Source: Panorpa germanica (Eukaryota > Arthropoda > Insecta > Mecoptera > Panorpidae). Taken from it: a stretch of 64,000 bases of DNA. The notes beneath the pieces were generated by a model, which saw nothing but the letters and a program-made list of their open reading frames with translations, was not told the DNA's origin and did not search any database. Below, piece by piece: positions 11,116 to 23,946 of this stretch (position 1 is its first letter; the number at the start of each line of letters is the position of its first letter). The DNA lies in assembly GCA_963678705.1 (NCBI GenBank), contig OY783220.1, forward strand, positions 6,655,001 to 6,719,000. The letters run 5' to 3'. Both the position numbers and the translations under genes were made by a program.

Positions 11116-12740
11116 AAGGGGATATTTATATACTTGTATACGTACACCTGAAACTTTCAAATAATAAAACGAAATTCCAAATATTTGCTTAACGTTATTT
11201 CCAATACAATTTTTGCAGTTGCCATACAATACTCCATTCAGAGCCTCTGTATACAATGTTTTATCGAATGAATAACATATAACAATAAAACCTTCCCAGA
11301 ATTAATTGACCTATCATTGTAAAAAAGTTTTTGTTGTGCTGGAAATATATTTCGTTTACAAGACTACTGTGTTCGGTATGCCTATGCCTGTATTAGCATG
11401 TTAATAGAACTGAATTTTCATTTTATTTACATAAATCATTATCTATATAAAAGATATACGTCACAAATCAAAATGATAGCGATGGTAATAAAATAGTACT
11501 ATAGACCAGTAAATTTATGATTACAATTAAACAAATTAACAGCGAAAACAGTATAGCAAAGTTTTACTGATGTATATTTAACTGAAATTTGTAAAATTGA
11601 ACTCTTTATTTGATTCAATTAGCAGTAAGCCATAAATACACCCAACAAAAATTTAGTATTAGGAATATATATAGAATAAACTATAGGACAGGGGGAGCTA
11701 GAGTAAAGCTACGAAATTTTCTTCATTTATTTTTTTGGCACGTTTAGAAATTTATTATTTATTTAAGCAATTTATAAAGAAAAGAACCATTTGGCTAGAA
11801 TTGAAAAAGATATTTTCTCATTAACCCATTTTCAATCTTTGTGTGTCCAAATATTAAACACATTTAACAGAAAATAAATAAATGATTATTGAACTTATTA
11901 TTAGGTTTGGTACCTTGCGAATACAAAAATACATATCTTGCTCAATTTTTACCTTTATACGGGTTCAACTGAGCCTGTTGAAAAAGTGTCCAAAAAATGC
12001 CACTTTTTAATTAAAAAAAATAATAAAATAAAAATTCAAGTATTTGCTATAGCATGCTGGCAAAAGTCCAAATATAATTTTAAAAATATTTTATGGCATC
12101 AAAGTTACCATTCCACCAGATATCGGCGAGAAATGGCGTTGGGACCCATAACACTATTATGCACTTATATACCTACTTAAATACTTATCATTTACAAAGA
12201 AAACAAACAAATAATTTGTACTGAAAAATTAAATTAAATATGCTATGTGTAAGTATATGGCAATTTTTCGGAAAAGTACTTAACGATTTTTTTAATTTTT
12301 TCTAGGAATGATTTCAAGCATAAAATTAGACGTTTCTGAAAATTTCACCTGTATGATTCTGATTATTTCACCTATACTGAATGGGAAAATTTGTAACTTG
12401 CAAAAGTATTTCTAACTACAATCAGAATATTTATATCTACAAAAAACATGTAAAACAAATATCGGTATTGTTCATATTATACCTAATAACTTTTAAATAG
12501 CTTTGTTAGTAGAAAACAAAAAATGTCTTCTAGACTTAATAGCAGAAAACCACGTTCATTTCAAGGTAAAAGCTACGATAGACTACATGAAGAGACTACA
12601 TAATTTGACATTTGATGTCTTGATAACCAATTTTTGAAGAAATTAAATTGATATAGCTTTGTAGAAGTGCGATAGAAATGTTAAAAAACAAACAAAATAA
12701 TAAACACAATTTCACCATATGATACTAATTTGTTTGACGT
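11116..12740. other. AT-rich non-coding stretch
   Basis: No repeat copy was recognised. The 80-codon + frame ending at 12180 has low-complexity Lys/Asn/Ile composition, no domain and no splice context that I trust. Confidence 0.5.
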
Positions 12741-13105
12741 AGCTTGACTAGACTTTGTCGTTCCGGCAGTTAACTGCTTTCTGGCATTCGTTGATTTCTG
12801 TCTAGTTCCAATCCAACAGAATACTCACTCGTACGTATAAGTTATGTTTAGGGTTTTCGTTTTACTGTTTTAACCATTGTGTGGCATTGGCGTTGTGGTG
12901 GTCTGTACTGTGCCTTTGCCTTTGCCTGTGAGATTCTTCAAGCAGTTGACCGTGTTTTTTCAGATCGCGTGTTGAACATAAACTCCAGGGGCTGCCATAA
13001 GCCGCACGCCCGCACGCCCGCAGACCGTGTCGTACCATCGCAAAGCATTGAGTCCAACCAAGGAGAATGGCAGACAAATTCATGGCTTTGATAACTTTCA
13101 TAGCT
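12741..13105. other. GC-richer island, coding status unclear
   Basis: This island contrasts with its AT-rich flanks and contains a CGCACGCC tandem near 13006-13021. It is open on both strands: 79 codons on minus starting MKVIKAMNLSAILLGWTQ, and 70 codons on plus starting at a TTG. Neither has a recognisable domain, and mutual overlap argues that GC content keeps both open. It could be an exon or promoter-proximal sequence. I name no gene. Confidence 0.3.
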
Positions 13106-13794
13106 TGTAAAGATAGATACTTTTATAGTTCGTTAAATATATTATAGTATTTGTTAATAGTAGAATACCACATGTAAAAACACTTTCGTTACACTGCTAA
13201 AAATACTTTCTTATTTCTTTACCTTGCACATAAACAAAAGTCAATATCATAATTTATATTTTCATGCTCTTTTTTATCTGTACCATCTATTTATTAATTA
13301 TTTGCCTTCCGGCTTTGCTATCTTTATTACATTAATCCTCAAACTAAGAACATAACGACTTTTCCAAAATTATACCATGTAATTATTCTAAGAAAGGTTC
13401 CCTGCTAATGTTCGACTAAGTAGAACCTGTGGTAATGAGGACGCTTTCTGATTTTTATTAAGGCTTGGCATACTGGAGACAAATTTGCAACAAAAATGCA
13501 TATTGTCAGCGTTGTTAACGCTATTTTAAAAGTTGTTGTCCATCCTTTTTGCCAAACACAAGTTTAGTCGGAGAAGTTTCCTTTAATACGTCGATCGTTT
13601 AAGGTAATTTGATGAGAATCAGTCATAAAATTACAGATTTTGCATATCACTTAATAATGATCTTAAAATGATAAATATTTAGCTACACCGGCAACATCGC
13701 TTTTATCAAAAAATTCTACTGTTTACAGCGTTAGAATTTTACAGGCGTTATATACCGAAACGAAAATTAAACGATATTTTAGCATTACGACAAC
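13106..13794. other. AT-rich non-coding stretch
   Basis: Nothing recognised. Confidence 0.5.
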
Positions 13795-13799
13795 AAAAT

Positions 13800-14205
13800 T
13801 AAATTCACAATTTGAAATGAAGAGAAACGCAGTTGATTGAGAAAAAAAGAGAGGAACGATTGTGCAGAATGTGTAAGAGAGACGTTGGAGCATATAAAAG
13901 AGACATGCGAATATAAAATAAGCAGTGAAAAGAACATGAGAGGTGGTAATGAAAGGAGTGGTAGATGACGCAAGTGCATAGAAGAAGGAAGGATGTGGAT
14001 GGCAGTGGTACAAAGTAGAAGCAGCGAGAAAGAGAAAACCATGAAGTTGGAAATGTTGCAAACTTGACAGTACACTGGCTGACAAGAAGAAGAGGAGCTT
14101 TTGTAATTTTCATTGGATGAAAGTAATAGAGGAAATGTAATTGGTAAAATCAAACGTAGCAGAATGTAATTCCTAACGACAAGAACGTTTAATAAAGACA
14201 ATATA
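13800..14205 (+). mobile_element. GA-rich LINE (LINE-3 group) C-terminal fragment
   Basis: The + strand reads KKREERLCRMCK and, after a one-base shift, ETLEHIKETCEYK. Together these form the CX2C-(n)-HX4C knuckle that ends many LINE ORF2 proteins. Purine-rich Lys/Glu/Arg sequence with stops follows. The overlapping Ser/Leu/Phe-rich minus frames of 102-138 codons are the complement of this purine-rich strand and are not genes. The fragment is not functional. Confidence 0.65.
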
Positions 14206-15452
14206 ACAAAATGAAATTTTTTATACCGTTATCCATTAACATAACAAATAATAACAAATTTCGCCTCTGAAAATAACTATACAAAATCGAAATTTCATAA
14301 AAAGAATAAAAAATAAACTGAACGTACATAATTATTCACCACGAGTTAGTTATTGCAAGTGGTTGGTACTTGTATAATAAAGAAACATAAAAAATAATGT
14401 ATTTTTACTGTGTACACACCAATTACAAAGACATAAAGTAAACGAAAGGCTAAATGTCACGATATTTAAGCATGGAGCTGTCATTCCTGTAAAGCAGTTA
14501 CGATCCCCCATCCTCCCCGTTTGTAGCATAAAACAGGGTGGCGCGGGTAGCAATGGATTATATTAAGGGGTGATGTTGAATGAAGGTCTTCAACTGGAAA
14601 GGCGTTAAAAGGTGTGTGGCTGAGCACTGAGAGAGGTAAAACAGGGTGAAGAACGCGAGGGAGGTGGGGTGGAACAAATGAAGGTGAAGATGAGAATAGA
14701 TTGATTTAACCCACATGCAAATTACGAACTGGGTCACGGTCCGACAAGCGAAGAATACGACGTCCTCGTTACGATGGAGTAGATGAACCGAATCGACCAT
14801 TAATTTTAATGCAGTTCATGGACATGCCGCATTTTATAGCTCCATAATAACCGAGGTGTCAGCCTGGGTAATTAATAGATGGATTCATGGGCGTCCGTAG
14901 AAAAGATAAGAAGTAAGAAAACATAATAGATACTTCGATTACATCATGCCAAAATACAATGAGACGCTCGTATAAAAGAAAGACGACACTTTGATCTACA
15001 TACGTATGAACTTTGAAATCAACTGAGTATGGTGTGTATTTCCACCCATGATAAAATGATCCAATGCAATTAGATGCCGTAAGTAGTGAGAAAAACTCTA
15101 ACTTATACCATTTTGCTTTTAATCCCACATCTTTCTATTTTCTGAACTGACAACATCAATTTTAAATTTTATATAAAATTCTATTTAATTTTTAGAATTA
15201 TTTTTTAAATTTATTATTCTAAGTTTACATTCGCAATTCATATGTTACTTTTTATTCTAAATATTGCTATATGCTTTAAATATTTAAGTTTTACACAAAA
15301 CTTTGTGCAGCATTTGTCTAATATTACTCTTTATAATAATCGATAGGAGTTTTAAAAATGCATTTTTCATTTTAGTTATCATGTTTACTTTGTTTTCTAA
15401 AATATTTTTTAATTACGAAGACATGTACCTATTTTTCTTTTTAGTTAGGTAT
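14206..15452. other. Non-coding stretch
   Basis: A purine-rich segment at 14560-14700 may be another heavily decayed LINE scrap, but I find no diagnostic motif. Three minus-strand open frames of 67-89 codons here show no domain and are left out. Confidence 0.45.
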
Positions 15453-15499
15453 AGGTACTTATCTAAATTGGATATGTTATCTGAATTAGATAAGTACCT
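15453..15499. repeat. Short perfect-stem hairpin
   Basis: AGGTACTTATCTAAATT (15453-15469) pairs with AATTAGATAAGTACCT (15484-15499), with one unpaired A and a 14-nt loop. The stem of about 16 bp is too short for a typical pre-miRNA. It may be a tiny foldback MITE. Confidence 0.6.
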
Positions 15500-17334
15500 A
15501 CGAGTATAATGTAAATTTATTGTTTTTAAAAATACATAACAATAATAATAATACTATTTTCTCCATTTCATAAATGGAGTTAAATGTATGAGTGAGGGTT
15601 CTGAAGAAACATCCAATATTTGTAACCGATTTGAAAAAAAAAACAAAACATCGATTGCAAAACCTGACAAAATGACTCTCGAAATTTCAAAGAGAAATAT
15701 AAAATTACCAATTAATTAAATGTATAAACAGATCTTTATTGTAAAATACGATGATTTTTAAAAATTAAAAAAAAAGCGAATAGTTCTAACATATATAGTT
15801 TGAAACCTACAAGTTTTTGCAATTTTCCCAAATTTCACTTGACTTCAAGATAACTGGTTTTGCAACTGGGTTACTCATATATAAATTTACTATTTTCATC
15901 ACAAAAAGTGTTTTCTATATGTGCCTAATTACGACAATGAAAACAAAAACGTCTATGTCTAATGAGGAACAAAAGTGTTAAAACTATATTTGTTTTGATT
16001 TGAACAAACTCACAAAATAATTTCGTTTTCTTTTTTCTTATTTTGGTTTGATGAGTTCCTTAGGACCTTGGTGCTTCTTTTATTGCCATTGCATTACTTA
16101 TAATTACGATTAGAAGTCCCTGTTTTATAAAAGGCCATTTACATTTTTAATAAAAAATTTATTTCACTTTAAATAAAAATAGTTCCAACAAAGCAATATT
16201 ATTTTTATTATATTGTGATAAGGAAGTATCCTATATAATATATGTTACTCTTCTAAAACTAATACTTTATAGTGAGAGAATAAGAAAAAGACATTCAAAG
16301 AAATTTTGTATTGCTAACTGTATGGGTTGAAAAGAGCTTTAAAGCTCAGAACTCAAAGCTCAGACAAAATACAATAACAAAATAACAAAACTGGCAGACA
16401 TTGAACATAAAAATAAACATAACTCAACCATACATTATCTCTGTTTACTGTTTATGCTTTATGCGGCCGCTAAGAAGGGGTGAAGGGGTGCAGGGATGCA
16501 GGAGTGTCAGTCCACCCAAAGCTCTCTGCTACGCGGAATACTGATAGACACGAGACAAATAGTACGGGGATGAAAATATCAGCCCCTTGCAGAAAGTGCA
16601 CAACTTATTTGCTTTGTGTCTGTGATTCATATGTGTGTGTGTGTGTGTGGTACTTAGAAAATAATCCTGAATAAAATTCAAGAAAGTATTACATTACGTA
16701 CACACTATATATTCAATTACTTAAAGTACAATTACTATAAACATTTTTTTTATAAACAAAACTTTCATTTAGAATGAGTGTCTCTAAAGTGTATCAAGAC
16801 GTGACAAGGAGGAAGTGAGAAATCTTAAGGGACGCCCACTCTACACATCTAACCCTCTCACATCTACTCTAAAATTCAGAATACAAAAAAAACTAGGCCG
16901 AAAACAAAATAAAATTAAAAGAATTTTTTTTTCGACTGTATGACGTCACAATTAGGGTACGACTAGCCTACAATGTGTGTCAAGACGTGACGTAAAAATA
17001 ATTAAATTTGTGTAATACAATTTATGTATTACCCTCTATTTAAAATACATAAAATAATTATTGAACTAAAATGGAAAAGATAATTTAATATTAATAGTGT
17101 GATGCGCTTTAATTATCTTCATACATTTTGTGTATTAATAGCCACGTGCTCCACACTCCTATTATTAGATTGCATGAAAAATTGTTTTCCTTTTTTTAGT
17201 GCAGTAATTATTTTATACATATAAAATAAATATAACCTCTACAGGTAGAAATGTAACACTCTATTACATTCTATGTGGGAGGTAGAAAATGAACCAACCT
17301 TGAAACATGCACTGCAAGAAATAAAATTATATGG
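15500..17334. other. AT-rich stretch with a GT microsatellite
   Basis: A (TG)9-10 run lies near 16631-16649 and a TGACGTCA palindrome at 16941-16948. The 64-codon frame running through the microsatellite is rejected as a gene. Otherwise nothing is recognised. Confidence 0.5.
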
Positions 17335-17440
17335 TATATACAGGGTGTTTGGTAGCAAGGTGCAAAGCCTTAAGGGGATGATAGTTGAGACCATTTAGAA
17401 CTAAAACTAGAGAACTAGATAATTTTTTAAATTTTAACAA
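17335..17440 (+). repeat. Repeat F, left copy with exact 67-bp inverted partner
   Basis: Positions 17335-17401 (TATATACAGGGTGTTTGGTA onward) are identical, base for base, to the reverse complement of 24334-24400. The next 40 bases (ACTAGAGAACTAGATAATTT) resemble the reverse complement of about 23955-23992. This implies the same family, with roughly 340 bp deleted here relative to the right copy. TATATA flanks the CAGGGTG terminus on both sides. Confidence 0.85.
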
Positions 17441-18875
17441 CGCTTTTCAAACCACAGTACTTGATTATTAGCAAATTTATATTTATATTTGGTAAATATT
17501 CTGTAAGTGAAATAATAATCTAATCTAGAAAATATACCGCTAGTCCGTCAATTGAACCAGAAAGCATAGCAACCCTGAGTTAAATTAACAGCTAAGTAAT
17601 ATATTTTAAAATACAACGCATTAGCTCAAAAATAGTACGACAAGAACACTCTGCTCCAGCTATAACCCATTTGGTACAAATAGATACCCTAGTTAAACAT
17701 TAATTTCTACACCTACAATACTCTCTAGGTAGGTGTAGCCCACTAAGAAGTACATATATATTTGTTTACAAGTTTACAAAAAAATTAGCATTGCAGCGTA
17801 CAACCATGCAAACGCATTCTCTATAAATGTATTTCACTTACCATAGGTGACTCATGGTTCAGCATCTTCTCACATTGTTTTACACTTTCAGTCTGTATAA
17901 TTTGAACACACACTTACACAAATATTTAGCATAACTGATCAACACTAAGTACAGTATCATTTATTCAGTGATATTACTAAATAAAATATACATATTTAAG
18001 AAATGTTTGATTTTTAGATCAGAGTGTTTAACACTCTCAAAAAGAAATTGTATAACCTAACCTGACTTTATAAACGGAATTAATTCTAGGAATTGATAAT
18101 ATTTAATGGTTTCTGATCGAGCATTGGTCAATATATTTCATAATATAATAAACAAGGTTTCTAAAAGATGTTAAAACATTATTTCAAAAAAGTATTTAGT
18201 TAATATAATGGATCATAGAAATTGTCAATCTCAGATCACAATCAAAGGGTTTATCAAGAAGAGGAAACTACTACAAAGGTGAATGTCTTTGATGGATTGT
18301 GATATAAACTAATAATTACTAGATTACTAAACTTTGTGAAATGTAATAAATTAACAATTAATACCTTTAAGACAGTTGTAATACTATTTCTTAAACGGTT
18401 CTAATACGCTATAGACTAACAGATTATAACCTTCAATATATTTACACATATTACCTGAATAAATGTTACTGAGTGGAAATTCATTTAGCACAGATTAAAC
18501 TAATAATAATATACATTAGATTTACACCACGATTAAACTACAGTCAATATATTTAGAAACAAAACACATAATTATAAATTATATTAATAATTAGCAAACG
18601 TACTTCCGCAAACGATTTAATGTTCACTGATTCGTAGTTAGTTCAGGCGTAGCAACCTCTAATAGCCAGTACTACAATCATTAATAACGGATGAAAATTA
18701 AAAGATTAATATAGAAATTAAAAATCAACGTTAATATTTATACTTAAATTATTATAAAATTATCTCGTTAATATATTTATTATTTATATTTTAATTAAAA
18801 AATTAACTTTGTGCCTAAAGTTGCTCAACCATTTCAACGTGAATGTTTCGATGGTGGTAGTTGGTAGTACTTCCA
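17441..18875. other. AT-rich non-coding stretch
   Basis: Nothing recognised upstream of the candidate gene start. Confidence 0.5.
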
Positions 18876-18995
18876 TCAGTTCAGTTTTAGTTCCACGTCA
18901 TTACTTTTGCAAATATTGTGCTAGTGCTAGTGAAAAATATCTTTTATAATATTTAAAAATGTACATCGGTATCTAATTTTATCATATAATTACAC
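18876..18995 (+). promoter_or_regulatory. Candidate transcription start and 5-prime UTR exon
   Basis: Two insect-type initiator matches (TCAGTT) lie at 18876 and 18881. The following 110 bases are less AT-rich at first and end in ACAC, then a strong splice donor GTAAGT at 18996-19001. A short upstream ORF (ATGTACATCGGTATCTAA) lies inside. No TATA box and no convincing DPE is seen. This is inference from signals alone, proposed because a second exon-like unit with an ATG and strong donor lies downstream at 20104. Confidence 0.3.
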
Positions 18996-20103
18996 GTAAG
19001 TGCATATTTATTAACTTTAATATAATGTATTGATCGGGGCAATCGATTATATTTGCTAAGCAAAGATTCAAATACGTGGCATAGTGTTTTCAAGATTCCT
19101 ATACCTTGGTTCTGAGTTTTAGTAACATTCAAAATTATAATAAACTAATTAATCATTTAATTATTACTAACTGTTCTTATATTGAAGTCAATTTTCATAA
19201 TATTTTAATTACTTAAACATACCTAACCTAACTTTAATACTCCAGAACGTATCAGAACTATTACAGAGTATTTCCAATACTAACCTAACTGACCAGTGCA
19301 TTAAACAATGTCTTAAAATCTGAATAATTAATTAATTTTGCTTGCTCAGAATGATAACATTTTATGAATATGTACACAGGTACTTGTTTTTGCAAATTTC
19401 ATCAGAATATTAATTAATTATATAATTCCTACTTATGCTATATAATCTCTGTGTAAGAGATTAAAAATTTATACGCTCTAAGGAAGAGCGAAGATTTTTC
19501 TCCTTATAAAACATAAAACTGACAATATTTTTCCTCCTTATATTTACTTATAATATTCTATTATAATATTAAAATTCTAGTAATATTATAATACTAATAT
19601 TTGTTGTACAATATCCAGTTCAAATTATATTAGGTATGCGTCTTATATTTATGTTATAATAGAAGTCTTTTTTTAAATAATTAATAATTTCTTTATGTAC
19701 TTAAAGTAGCACCTAATTTTTTTAAAAGTAGATCAGATACATTGTTATGCTTATAAGTGATAGAATATTTTTAATTTTTACCACGTCAATAAATAGTTCT
19801 TTAGGAGTATCTGTAACAAGTATTCATAAAATATTATTATATTATATTAAAATTTTTCTTTTTAAATCCTTAAAATATAAATAATAGCTGCGTGTAAAAA
19901 TAAACAAATGTGTTCATGTGTTAACTATTATTAAATTAATGGACAATTAGCTGCGATAATGAATATTTTGAACCAAATAACAAAGTGGCTCTTGTAAGCA
20001 TATATTCACTTTTTTATTTTAAAAATAAAGAGTAGTAGTGTAGAGTTCCTTGTAAATATTTAAAGTGCGTTTGTTTTTTACCTGATTTTGTGTTTTGTGT
20101 AAG

Positions 20104-20161
20104 ACTATGTTGAAATCTGAAGACGTGAAGGGACAAACTACGATGCTGTTGCTTAAAATTG
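20104..20161 (+). CDS. Candidate first coding exon (partial gene start)
   Basis: A T/G-rich tract ends in AAG at 20103, a possible splice acceptor. ATG follows at 20107 with A at -3. The frame reads MLKSEDVKGQTTMLLLKI and runs into the strong donor G|GTGAGT (intron from 20162). The intron would be in phase 1. Downstream exons are not recognisable; they may lie far away, or outside the window, given the gene-poor AT-rich sequence. I do not recognise the protein. The combination ATG plus donor could arise by chance in 64 kb, so this is a hypothesis. If real, the intron between the proposed UTR exon and this exon is about 1.1 kb. Confidence 0.3.
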
Positions 20162-22026
20162 GTGAGTCTTCAACATTTTCTAATTGCATGTGCTTGATAA
20201 CAATTGTATTATAGTGAACAGTTTGAATTTAACGTTTGCACACATATTTTATATTTTCATGTTATATATTTGGTATATTTTATATTATCATTTATTTTTA
20301 ATTGTTTGAATTGCTGGTATCTTAGATTAATAATACTTATTTTTACTCTTACTTATATTTGTGGATTTTATTATATTTTTCTTATTTAGTCATTATGTTT
20401 TTGTACATATCTGAAAATATAAACGCAAAAGGCAGAGTCACTATAAAATAATTTATTTAAATCCGATAAATTGATAAATATAAAAAATATTATTAGAAAC
20501 AAAATTCTTATAATGAAATTGCTTATCAATTTCTCATCATTTAATTTTACAAATTAATTGATATTATATTTAATTAATTTAGCCAACTAGTAGTGAAAGT
20601 GTTTCTCCACCAATCTAAAAATATTGGAATTCAACCCAAACACAAATTTCTCCAACATTTATTTAATAGATATAATACATTATATTTTTAACAGCTGCTA
20701 ATTTTATTATTTTAATTCATGAATATTATTTAGGAAAATGTCTGAAAAATAAATAAACATTTCATTTGATCATATGATACTATGTTAGCAGTTTTTATTG
20801 TCTACGTGAACTAACATAATCAAATAAACTTGATATAATCAGAGTCAGAACCTATATTGTGTTAAATAATAATATGTACATTTTATGTATTACTGATCCT
20901 TCTTTTATTTAAAAATATTACTGTACATTACGTGTGCTAAGGTGTTATACCTTTCTTAGTGCGTCGCTGATCGAAAGGTGTATGTAAAGGAGACCATAAA
21001 ATATTTTTAAGGGAGCATTTTTATTATATTTACAAAAGAAGGCCGTATTAAAAGTGAAATTATATTTTTACTACCCCATCCAAGGGAGTCCTAATTATTC
21101 TTAATATTCTTTAGAGTTTAGAACATTAAGTTGATTCGGATGAGCGGATTGGAACAATTTGAAGACAGTTTATAATGGTAATAGGCGTAATATAACACCG
21201 ATGTAATTTGATGAACGTATTATACGGTGTCGCTTTCCATAAAGAGCTTTCGACGGAATTTCAGAGTTTTGTTTTTTTTTTGTTATTTCGGAGTTATAAC
21301 TTTTAACATCTAACTTTTGTAACGATTATTATTCAAAGTTACTGCTTTAATAGCTTTGTACTTTAAACAAGTGTGGAAAGAGAATAGTGAGGGGAGATGA
21401 ACAAAACACAGAGAGTGAGTGAGAGAAAGAGAGTTAGGACTTGGGTTTTTGGGGTTAACTTTTTGAATGATTGTACCCATTACACTACAATGGGGAAGTT
21501 GTAACCATGATACCAGGCTTTTGATATGAGAGATACATATCATAAAACGAGGTCGCATGGTTCTCATTCCGCCCTAGAGTGAGATAGAGATATTTTGATA
21601 TTACAGAATGTGACCCTGGAGAATCGTTATGCTAAAACCTGTACTATACAGTGATGGTGTATGGAGTTTCGAGTTTGGACCACTCTAGCTGAGTACAGCA
21701 ACCGTTGATCCTGATCCCGTGATCCTGTGATCCTGATCTGGGTGGTGAACTCTTAACTTATAAAATACTAGGATATATCGTACATACATACTATATTCAC
21801 AAAATTAAATAGTTGCAACGGATATTGATCTACTTTGGTAAAACAGGAAATGGAATTTGTTTGAATAGTAGAGGAAGTAAATAGCTGAATGAACTGCTTA
21901 TAAATTGTATAATGTATAATAGAAGTTGAAGTACTAAACAAAAAGTTGTACAAATTATTGACACCAGGAAGTCCGAACAAAATATTCACATAATAGCTCA
22001 ATTGCACTTAAAATACGAGTATTACG
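20162..22026. other. Very AT-rich stretch, possible first intron
   Basis: No repeat copy recognised. A short imperfect tandem of GATCCTG-type units lies near 21705-21740. Open frames of 61-85 codons have low-complexity composition and are not called. Confidence 0.45.
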
Positions 22027-22115
22027 GTTGCCAACTAAAGCGTCATAAAAAGAAACTGATAGATATTTTGGAAGAAAATAACCAGATCTGAAAGTAAGTG
22101 CAAATATGTATAAGA
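22027..22115 (+). repeat. Direct repeat flanking a LINE fragment, left copy
   Basis: Starting GGTTGCCAACT and passing through GATAGATATT and CCAGATCTGAAA to GCAAATATGTAT, this matches 22793-22880 in the same orientation (by eye about 80 percent). The two copies bracket the LINE-3 fragment. Confidence 0.65.
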
Positions 22116-22139
22116 ATAAAAATACGTGATGTGATACGA

Positions 22140-22790
22140 AAGGGACAAGATAAGAATAGAAGCAGGAAGGAGAGCAGTCAAGTTCAAGGAGAAAATGAGT
22201 AACACTGAAGGAGAAATGGGGGTGGAGGGAGGAGAGAGGAGGCCCGAAAAAGAGAAAGGAGTGTTACGAAAGGAATGGAGTGGCGACAGAGGAGGCAGAG
22301 AGAAGCAAATGTACTGCCGAAGAGAAGAAGACACAAGTGTAGAAAAGGAGCTAAGGGGAAGAAACAGGGAGATACATCAACAGGAAAGAATGGAAAAAAT
22401 TGAAAAGAGTAATTACAACAAAAGATATGCAAGGATTTAGGAAAGAGAGAGATACCACAATACTTAAAAAGAGAAAAAGACACAAAAAACATGAGAAGAA
22501 TTGCCAGATTTAGATTGCGAAACGAGGAGAAAGGAGAAAGGAACTGGGCAAATGCAGAGTGTGCGGAACGGAGAACATTAAGTTTTCATGTGAGAAAAAG
22601 GTAATTAGCGAAAAGAATATTGTGCAGTTATTAAAGGTAGGCAGTGAAGAGAAGAGGTGGATGGCGGAGATAGAGAAAAAGAGCGAGGAAAGAGAAGGAA
22701 TGGCAGAGTAGAAATAGGAGAGTAGCAGCGGAAGCGAAGCAGTAGCAGTAGCAGTTTTGTTTTATTTTTATAAGGATATTTTTATTAGGG
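22140..22790 (+). mobile_element. GA-rich LINE (LINE-3) ORF2 C-terminal fragment
   Basis: The + strand encodes the tail of a LINE ORF2. A basic/acidic linker reads RMEKIEKSNYNKRYARI. After a shift come IPQYLK, RRIARFRLRNEE, then GKCRVCGTENIKFSCEKK, a degenerate CCHC knuckle with the His lost, and VISEKNIVQLLKVGSEEKR. It ends at a stop near 22710. CAG/TAG repeats and a shared 3-prime UTR start follow. The same peptide order is seen at 60.6 kb (minus). Several frameshifts make it a pseudogene. Direct repeats of about 90 bp flank it. Confidence 0.75.
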
Positions 22791-22792
22791 TT

Positions 22793-22880
22793 GCCAACTT
22801 TAAAAGTGTCAGAAAAAGAAATTTGATAGATATTCTGGAAAAATGAACCAGATCTGAAAATAAATGCAAATATGTATGGT
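22793..22880 (+). repeat. Direct repeat flanking a LINE fragment, right copy
   Basis: Partner of 22027-22115. It lies directly after the LINE fragment. Confidence 0.65.
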
Positions 22881-23946
22881 TTTGGAAAAACTTAAGAAAA
22901 TAAAAACTCTCTAAGTGAAATGGAAAACAAAATCAGCTTAAAGAACAAGATTTGGCAACTTTAAGGAAGGGTAAAATGTTAAATAGAAAGACCATATCGG
23001 GATTCTTAAGATCAATTGTTCGTAAATAGTGTCACCAATTTTATTTTGAGTTGAATTTAAATTACGACCAAGGCAATGAATGAATGAATGAATTAATCTC
23101 AACGTATTGGAGACTCATTCATTAAGCTATCTCTGCCACATACATTGGGCGATAATAAATACTCTTAACCAGAAGTGAAACTTCTATATATTTATCCAGC
23201 TCACCCCACATCCTTCTTTCTATTCTGCCTCTCTTTCGTGATGTAATAATTCCATTTACTTTAACTGCATCTTCATTCCAATTCAAGTCTAAAAAATAAA
23301 GAACATCTTCATACATTGTTAAAACTGATTTGAATTCTGCTGTCAATTTTGATCAAGAACCTGACACGAAATTGGCAACTTGTTAAAAAATTTTATTCTT
23401 AACAACCTTGAATATAATAAAGAAAAAAGATGTTAGCTGATGTATGGGGCGGAGTGGTGAAGGGGAAGGCAGTGGCAGTGTCTGCAAAACGTACGCCAGT
23501 AGTACGTAGAAGTAATGCACAGCGAAGCAGATGATATGCACATTATCATGTTTGAGTATGCATATCTATTCACTATATCTTGTTCTCATTTAAACCCAAT
23601 TCAATCTACTCGTTCTTTGTGAAGCAGCGCATTGTTGGATTGTTATGTATTATCATTGTACGTATACATGCGAGTACATATGTCTTTATATACGATTATT
23701 GGATAATACAGTGCCGTCCGCAAGAGGAGACTAACAAATGTATAGCTAATTAAATAAAATATATTAATAGAATTTAACTTTTTTTAGAATAACTTTTTTT
23801 CACGAAAATATTATGTTCTTCGTGGCGAAAATATTATTATTTTTAATAATATAAATATTATTTTTTTATTGATGGTGATTATGGAAAGTGGTTATTCCCT
23901 CCCTCGTAAACTTTGACTCGTCGGTCTATCGGATAGTTTTAACAAA
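22881..23946. other. Non-coding stretch with a possible LINE scrap
   Basis: On the minus strand at 23122-23346 an open frame reads ERRMWGELDKYIEVSLLVKS and YRPMYVAEIA. It loosely resembles the RT-to-knuckle linker of GA-rich LINEs, where a Trp-Gly and a Tyr-Gly-x-Glu motif are usual. The match is too weak to assert. A GAAT tetranucleotide run lies near 23077-23092. Confidence 0.35.

Noticed and set aside
12862..13101. 79-codon minus frame as a secreted protein (hydrophobic N-terminus)
   Set aside because: The N-terminal hydrophobic run is short, the opposite strand is equally open, and there is no supporting splice or promoter signal.
13723..14201. Overlapping minus-strand open frames of 102-138 codons, rich in Ser, Leu and Phe
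   Set aside because: They are the complement of a purine-rich LINE ORF tail on the + strand whose CCHC knuckle can be read; three frames are open at once.
20204..20389. 61-codon hydrophobic + frame just after the candidate exon
   Set aside because: Extreme AT content gives Ile/Leu/Phe/Tyr codons; it lies beyond a strong splice donor and would be intronic.
22035..22492. Two overlapping minus frames of 99-102 codons
   Set aside because: Antisense to the LINE-3 fragment at 22.2-22.7 kb.
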